Shown in pieces: positions 52,301-60,881 of a DNA stretch of 64,000 nucleotides. Position numbers and translations under genes: made by a program. Every line of letters starts with the position of its first letter. Positions within the stretch are counted from its first letter, which is position 1. The stretch lies in assembly GCA_037954235.1 (NCBI GenBank), contig JBBMOA010000004.1:16487101-16551100 (forward strand), given 5' to 3'. Source of the DNA: Aulostomus chinensis (Eukaryota > Chordata > Actinopteri > Syngnathiformes > Aulostomidae). The notes beneath the pieces were generated by a model, which worked only from the letters and a program-made list of their open reading frames with translations, did not search any database and was not told the origin of the DNA.

Positions 52301-54166
52301 CACTAGCCACTGTAATTAGGCCATCTGGCCTCACACACATGCGTCCACATACATCCACTCATGGAGCAGCTACAGGTGGAAATGCAGGCATCTTTTTTTG
52401 CAAATAAGTCCCTTTTTCTGGGGCTTATCCCCACTGCGGGCCAAGTGTTGACCGAAGCGCCTCTTCTACCGGAGCATCTGAATGCAATGAATTTCCAGGA
52501 CTGTCAGTTTTCTTCTATGTGGTCTTACCGCTATGTTGGATTCACTGTGTAGGTGGTTTGAGAGTCAGAAAAGGGGGCTGGGGGGGGGATTTATTTCTCC
52601 CGGAACCAAATTTAGCCCGTGATGTCAAGGCAGACAGACGCTGCAGCGCCTCATTGTGCAATATAATCCCTCGGTGATGCTTGCATATTACCAGGACACT
52701 GAGGACATTGGCACTAAACCGCACCCCAGCCTGGCAGTGTTTGTGTGTGTGTGTGTGTGTATTCTGGAAGTGATGATGCGATGGTGACCAGATACGCATG
52801 CTACTCACTGCTAGCCTGATGTGTCTGTGCTCATTTGAAAGAATGGTAGATGGGCGATATCAAGCATGTCAGACTGGATTGGGAACAATAACGATTTCAT
52901 TTCCCTTATTTGGCCCCAACAACTCTGCGAGGCACAGGAAAACAAACTGAAAAGATCTTGGTGGTCAAAGGTCACGGCCACCTTATATGATATCTGTCTC
53001 ATCCTCCTCTCAGATCTTGTGACAATTAATTAAAAGTCACTTAATCAACGTGATTTTTTTTCCAGAACGCCTCGCTGGAATTTCTTTAAATTTGGCACAG
53101 ATGTCCACTGGGATTTGTGGATGTAGTAAAAAGATTTAGTTGGTCAAAGATTAAGGTCACCCGTCACCGCATGCACACGCATTATCTGTCCCATTCTCAT
53201 CAACACAGTGTCACTTGGTGTGAACCTCTTCACATTTGGCACAAGCGTCCGCTGGGATTCACAGAAAAACTGCAAATATTTATGCAGTCAGAGTTCAAAG
53301 TCGTCTCATATTAACACGATACTTCACGGGAATTCCTTGAATTTGGGACAAGAATCCACTTGGGCTACAGAATGAACAGGAAAGATTTTTGTGGTCAAAG
53401 GTCAGCCTAACAGTCTTACATCGCGGAGTAAGCAGTGTGGTATTTCTAGATTTGTAGACGAATTTTCTATTCGGATAAAACAATATACACTTAAGTTCTT
53501 CAAAAGAGAGCTAAATATCAGAGTTTGGTCGGCGCAAAATGCACATCGAGCCAAAATTTAGTCATTGCATCGGCCATGTGTAGAAAGCAGGAGTGAACAC
53601 GGGAAGAATTAGTGTACGAGTTATGAAAAATAAGCATCACAGATTTTTTGTAATCGTCTTTACAGACAAACAACATAACCCCCTGGGTGGAGGTCATAAT
53701 GAACCCTACCCATGCAATAAAAACATGTGCAGTGATGATACTATGTGAGTGCTCTGTCTCTTTACTCCCCTGCAAAGCAATCAACTCATAATTATGTAGC
53801 TGCTTTTTGTTGTTGTTGTTGTCTAACGACCTCCATTAAAGACGTTTGGCTCCCTTACTTTATTGGACTTTCAAATATAGTGGACAAATACTCAATTATT
53901 CAATAAACAATACTATATTGACTCTTGTTCAAGTGTACCAGAGCCTTTACTGGGACACTGCTGAGCATTGTTGGATCCCCCTCAACGTTCCCCCGGTGTC
54001 TGTCTGACACGTCAGGCTGGAGCCGTTCTTATAGATCGGCCCCAGTCTCCTTTTAGAAAGCCTGTTTCTATTTGCAGGCCTTGACCACCACCTCAGCGCC
54101 CCTGGCAGCAGGTACTCGATCAATACACACCTCCTGCTGCCTGCTCAAGGGCGTGTACACGAGCGC

Positions 54167-54197
<31 letters not shown>

Positions 54198-57100
54198 AAT
54201 CATATGTCCTCTGTTTTTTAGGCCCAGCTGCGAGCGTTCATCCCAGAGATGCTGAAGTACTCCACGGGAAGAGGGAAGCCTGGCTGGGGTAAAGAAAGCT
54301 GTAAGCCGGTGTGGTGGCCTGAAGACATCCCCTGGGCTAATGTCCGCAGCGACGTCCGCACAGAGGAGCAGAAACAGAGGGTGAGAGAGAGAAATACTGA
54401 TGTAATCATCTGTTACTTGATCCCTGCCCTTCCTGTCCTGGTAGGAAGAAATCAGATGTGAGGATCCTCCTCAGATTCATTGATGATGAATATGATAGGC
54501 GCTTATTTGAATTCAGAATCTTTTAAATCCTAATTTGTGGTGGTTTTTTTTTTTTTTTCCTTTGGTTGTTACAGAGATGAAACATTTTATGTGTGAGCTT
54601 TAAGAGTGCTGATAGAAAAATCACTGCTTTTACTGCCAAAATGCTAAGTTATAAACCTCATGGATCGAAATTTATATTAACTTTACACTTAAAGGAACAT
54701 GCTAACTCTTGAGGAAATATGCTTGTTTGCCATCCTCCCCAGAGCCAATGAAGTAATTAGATACCCATCGTTTCTCTGTGCAGAGCTAGCTTAGCACAAT
54801 GAATGGTATTGAAATTGCTGTGTAGCGTACCTCTGTTTTACCTGTTATGTATCTGTTTCTAAAATCACAGTATCTCATAATTTTACCCCTTGTTCTCAGA
54901 CGGTTTTTGGCTACTTTGGATGGAGCTAAGCTGCAAAACACATCTGCTACCATTCACTATGCTAAGCTACCTTGCAGTTAGCAGGTGTCTGTGGGTCTCT
55001 CCCTAACGCACACATAAAGGAAAGGATGGTATCCGTTTTCTCGTCCGGAGGATTGACACTAGGCATGTTTCCGGAAAAAAAAGCCGGTGTGTTCCTTTAA
55101 AAGTGGAAGAAAAAGCTCAGTGTTTATGTTGAAACTAATCTGTCATGTGGTCTGCTCCTCCTCCTCTTCCTCAGGTGTCTTGGACGCAGGCATTGCGAAC
55201 CATAGTGAAGAACTGCTATAAGCAACATGGCCGAGAAGATTTGTTGTACGCTTTCGAAGACCAGCAGGTAACCACGGCAACCACCACACAGCATCACTTG
55301 GCGACCGCGCAGAGCATCACACACCTTGTGCCCTCTCAAACGGTGGTACAGACCATCAACAACCCTGACGGGACAGTCTCGCTCATCCAGGTACGCCCGT
55401 CGAATCAGAATCTCGTCCAGGTTGCGATGGTACAGCGTGCTCAACATCCAGTGAATTTTCTCAGGTTGGCACGGGACACACAGTCGCCACCCTGGCAGAT
55501 GCCTCGGAGCTTCCGGGTGTGACGGTGGCGCAAGTGAACTACTCCACTGTGACTGACGGAGAGGTAACCACACCTCCTTAAATGCTGTTGTACAATGCGC
55601 CCTTAAAGGGAACTGTCTGTTCAGTCCCACGTAAACTTTTTTTTTTTTTTTTTTTTTTTTACATCTTTACTACCTCTGCATGAATCTGTATCCTGCCTCT
55701 GTAGGTGGAGCAGAATTGGGCCACCCTCCAGGGAGGGGAGATGACCATCCAAACCACCCAGGCCTCCGAGGCCACGCAGGCGGTAGCTTCATTGGCTGAA
55801 GCCGCTGTCGCTGCCAGTCAGGAGATTCAGCCTGGAGCTACTGTCACAATGGCTCTCAACAGGTGAGAGGATGTTGTTCTTGCAGTGACGGAGACTCAAC
55901 ACAACTGGTCAGCGCTGGGTCGGGAATCTTGACAGACTGCATGTCTTAGCTGTGACAGAGGGATCAAGTCTGTATGCATAAACATGCACAGGAAGCTACT
56001 GTACATGGCAAATACAATATCATGCTTTTGACAGGACATAGTAAACCCATCAAGGTATATAAGAGATATTTAAGTTTTTGTCAAAATTGGTAAACAATTG
56101 TGGCTGCTACAGGAATTTTAGCAACACCAACCAAAGACGATGGGGACCGGCTAGGCGGATTCACAATGTGACATGAGTGATTGCGGTTACAAGGATGAAA
56201 ACATAGTATCCCTGAAACACATTTTGACAGATGCAAAAAAAATAATTCATGTGGCAGGAAGTTTTGCCATAGGATGCTTATATTATTATTTATTTTGTTT
56301 AAAAACATATTTTCAGTTCTCCCTGTGCCAGAGAAGTAGATAGATACCCTTCTCTCCTTTGTTGAGCTTAGACTAGTTAGCTTAGCACAATGATTGGTAG
56401 TAGATGGGGTGTGTTAGCAACCCCCAGGTGCTGTTTTGCATCCATGGCAAGCGTAGGTCACGTTTCCTGGTTTTCGTGGCAGAAGTTGAGGAGCCCCTGC
56501 GAACTTTTTCACCGTCGAAATTCTCAAAGTTCTCGAGCTGTTGGCGGCAGAACCAGTCGACACTTCAGAATATCAGAGGTGTCCATATTCAGAGAGGCAG
56601 GCAGCTCTGTGAGCAACTGTCAGGGCAGGTCACCGTGGACCCCCAGAGACCAGCACCAGCTACCTCTCAGCTTGATTCAGCATTTAATTAATTAGCACAA
56701 TGCTTTTATAGCGAGAGCGTGAAAGGTGCGAAGCCATTAAATTGTTTGTTAGCCACATGCTTCCAACAGCTCAGTGTGATTTTGCTTATTAAAGAGCACT
56801 CGTACAGGTGTTGAATGTGGAAATACTTAGTAGATTTAAAGTAAATCAACTGACCTGTAATTATATATTTAGGAAAAAGGAAGGATTTTTCGTCTCATCA
56901 ACATCATCATCATCATCACAGCTGTAGATCTTGCATTAGAAGCTGCTCGGCTCAGTTGTTGTTGGTGCGACGTTTTCCAGGAGGGAAATCAGACACACAC
57001 ATCTATTCATTTGGGATCTAGAACAGGATCTCGACCTACATGACGAGGCTGAGCGACTTGTATGTCGGATCCCGCGAGTCGATTGAAGCTAAATCCTGTA

Positions 57101-58957
57101 GCTCTTCAGTTCGACACTTTTCTTTTACCTTTAATTCCTCTACGATTCAGTTCTGCAAAAGTCCTTTAACTTGCAGAATACGTCGACCCGACTGAGATGC
57201 TGACATGTTAGCTGCTTTTCTACTTCACTAGTGTCAAGGTAATAATTTCACATGTGTATGGGTATGTCCCAGTGGGGCTTGTTACCTGCACCCACCTGAG
57301 TCCCCCACCCCCCACCCTCCTCCCCTTCCTGCTGTTTACCTGTGCTCAGCTACACAGGGATCTCTGCTCCACAGGCTCTGGAACATTTTGTCTCTGTTTT
57401 CCGACTCTCTTTACTGCGATGTCGACATAACGGGACAGCATTTTATACGCACGAATACAATAAAGTTGTTCAAATCATTTTCTTTGGCAGCGGTTTTGCC
57501 GACAAAAACGATCTCGCAGCTACGAGAACTGCATTTCATTTCCTGTGTCTCAGCTCCTCCTCTTTATCCGTCCATCTGCATTTCCATCTCAGATGTGATT
57601 ATCAGCCGGGTCGTGAACAGCTCCATTAGTTCATAACGAAGCTGGTGTGTGTAATAGGCTCGCGATAATTCCTCTGGATAGATCTGGTTTATAAAACTGC
57701 TTTGTTAGATCTGCAGCACCTGGCCTTCAGGGGGAGATGGGACAGATTCTCCATAAGTCCAGACTAGAAAATCCTCTTACAGCTCATACACTCCTACCTC
57801 TTCACCCCACATCTTTCTAGTAACCCCTGCCTCTGTGAAGTGTGTGTGTGTTTGTGTGTGTGTTTGCAAGGTATTCCTCATGTGGTGGGGGCAGAATTCT
57901 GCTTACAGTCACTTTGTGTTATAGCTCTGTACCCCAAATTGTTTGTTTCTAAATATTGCATCCTTTTCATCTACACATTCATTATAAAATATGTGCACAG
58001 AAAAGGTGTTTTCCATATTGCACATTGTGTCTGACGTGTGTGTGTGTGTGTGTGTGCGTGTGTGCGCGCATGTTGCAGTGAGGCAGCAGCCCATGCCGTG
58101 GCAACGTTGGCAGAGGCAACTTTACAAGGAGGCGGGCAAATAGTCCTGGCAGAGACGGCAGCTGCTGTCGGGGCGCTGGCAGGGGTTCAAGACGCCACAG
58201 GTACATAATCATTGTACATTTTAGCATTTTTAGCACTCAGTTTTATCTTCACTAATGTTTAGTACAACTACCGCTTTTATTAGAAATTACTGCACTGGGT
58301 TATAGTTTAATTTCATTTTGTTGCATTTGATATCCAGCCGTTCGTTATCAGGTACAAAAGCTATCAGATGGCATCCAAAAGAGCTTCACATTGGGCGTCA
58401 AAGTGAACAGTTTAACAATCGAATTGGGAATTTTACCCAATTGAAGCTTTTCCGATAAGAGTATGGCAGTTTATCCTTCCACTTATTCTGCCTCATTCAT
58501 AAAATGTTCCTTAGGCTGTTATCTACACTTGTTTAGCTGACAAAACGTATTTTTAAGTGTTATTTGTAAGATTTCCTGTGTGTTTCTGCCATCTTCACAA
58601 CCATCAATCCGACTTTGAGAGAGATTGTTTTGGACACTTTAGGAAATGTTGTATTTTAAAACCCCTTCTAGACTTTATAACTCCTTTTTTGACATATTCC
58701 ATTCCATTTTAGTCATCTTAAAAAAAAAAAACCAAACAAACAGTTAGGATACCGATATAAGTGTGTGTCGACCAGCCAATGGCATTTCTAATTAGTGTAA
58801 CTAAGTTTAAGCTTCCCTCTAGTAGCCCTGACTGCGGTGAGGCCCCTGAGCTCTAATCTACTGCGTGCTGATGTGACAGATGGTGTGTTTTTGTGTCCAT
58901 CTTGGAGCAATAGTCCCTTCTTTTAATGATACATTAGCTCCAGTGACCCTGTCGTCA

Positions 58958-58996
<39 letters not shown>

Positions 58997-60838
58997 GTAA
59001 CAATTTGAACAGAGCATCCTCAAAGTGGAACGTAAAGAGACCAAAATCCCATCCAATATGGTATCGATTGGTAAACATGTAGCTTTTTCTGTATGAATTA
59101 TAATATCAGATGAAATTTAGAATATTGTCCAGCCTGTCTTGGTCGCACCAGCTTTCTAATAGGAGTACACTTCAACACACACTGATCACTGGAAAGTGTC
59201 TTATTGGATTGCTCAGGTTCAAAAGTGGTTGTTACTTGTCGTGGGACCAGCAATTTGATGCTGTTTGATTTCAGTCTTTGAATTATTCTGACTGAGCAAT
59301 AATTAACTTTTCATTCTTTTACTACATTGAGAACTCAGTGCTAACCAATATAACGATCAATGTCAGTACGCAGCTCTGTATGTGTCCTGTCGATCGTGTT
59401 CTTCTTTGGGATTTCTTCTAATCACTGCCGTCCTGCGGTGATTACATTACACACATGCACACACATGCACACTCGCACACACTCACACAAAGAGCACTAG
59501 TCCAGGGGCATGAGCAGGTCCCTCAGGGGCCCTCCTAAAGAGCTTTGATCCACTCCATTATCAGTCCATGTCTAATCACTGAGCCAGCTGTCGGCACACA
59601 ATCCGCAGGTTCTCATGCTCGTCTATGTCGATGCACATATGAATACATGCTAGTGTTGTATACATGGTCATATACTTGAACCCCCACACACACACACACA
59701 CACACATCAAACCATTACACATTTCTTTCTCGCTACTTTTCTTCAAAATAAACAGCCTGATGCTTTATCAGTCTTCTAGTTGTAGGATAAAGGCCTGGAC
59801 AAATAAAGCATACAGCGTGTTAAGATAAGTCAAAATTCAAGAATAGCCATAAATCAAATGAGATTTAATGTCATCCCTAAAAAGCACATGTACAACAACA
59901 TTAGCGGCAAGTGTAAGGGCAGTACAGTATGACATTGAATGATTCAAGAATAATGTGAAAATGTAAAAGACAATAAGACGGAATAGAGAAGTGCAACACC
60001 CCCCCCCCCCCCCAATCAGAGCGCTTTCAGTTTCAATATGTCGGTACATTGCAAAAAGTACAGAGAAGTACTGAAACAGTCCTACTTTAGCATGCTAACT
60101 AGCATGTTTTCAGACGCTGCGTATATATTCAATTTAAATTGAAGCCAAAATCAGCAGCCTTTGTCGTTTGAACTCGTCTAAAATGTAAGGAGCCATTTGG
60201 CTGCAAAGGCTCACTCCAAACACTAATGGAGCTGCCAAAGCCAGTCCTTCTCCCAACTATTGACCTTAGCTAATCAACGTAGTGCTACACAGGAGTGGAG
60301 AATGCCGTTTGAAGTGGTCAGACACGGCTGATTGGTTTGTGTGGCGACCCTTCGGGCATGCAGACACACATACACGCACACGACCCTTAATGTCTTAGTG
60401 ACAAGTGGCCAAGTGGACGCAATTTACTCACTAGCTGTCTGTACGTCACCGCGCCAGGCCGGTGCCCCCGTCCCTTAAGCCCTCCTCTCTATTCACCGCC
60501 AGCACAATTACCTGCATCAGTACAACTTAACCCTGTCACAAATCAGCGGCGAGTGGGCTTAGCAGGAGGACCGGCAATTCACTGAGGGGCCCTTCTTTCA
60601 TTTATTGGACAAAATTAAATTATTTTGTTGGTACTCATACATTTAAATGCAACCGCCATCGTTTTAGTAGTGTTTGAAAGGATCTGTGTGTTTGGCGCGT
60701 CTTAGCTCACGGCAGTGGGAGCGGGAATGAGCTGCTGCCACCCCCCTCACTGACCTTCTTGCCTGCTTGTGACACTGACAGCTTGTAGGGTGGGGCAGGA
60801 GCCCGCGTGACTGCAGCAGTAATCCCTCCAGGCACACA

Positions 60839-60881
<43 letters not shown>

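Larger units (their letters stand above)
51311..54221 (+). other. nrf1: nrf1 intron 6, with repeat block and possible regulatory stretch
   Basis: 2.9 kb. It carries a perfect CTCF-type core CCAGCAGAGGGCAG at 51385-51398, a G-rich run at about 52243-52261, a (GT)n at about 52739-52760, and a degenerate tandem repeat at about 52900-53420. A (GT)n lies at about 54168-54191, near the acceptor. The balanced, repeat-poor stretch at about 51560-52560 looks like possible conserved non-coding DNA; this is an impression only. Confidence 0.55.

Noticed and set aside
55391..55420. Alternative donor at CTCGTCCAG|GTTGCG that would add ten residues to exon 8
   Set aside because: The remaining intron (55421-55464) would be only 44 nt, too short for normal splicing, and would break the family match.
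55124..55630. 168-codon open frame on the minus strand
   Set aside because: It is the antisense shadow of nrf1 exons 8 and 9, whose plus-strand frame carries the conserved protein.
56390..56695. Two overlapping ~100-codon frames in nrf1 intron 10
   Set aside because: Inside an intron and next to a repeat core; translations have no resemblance to known proteins.
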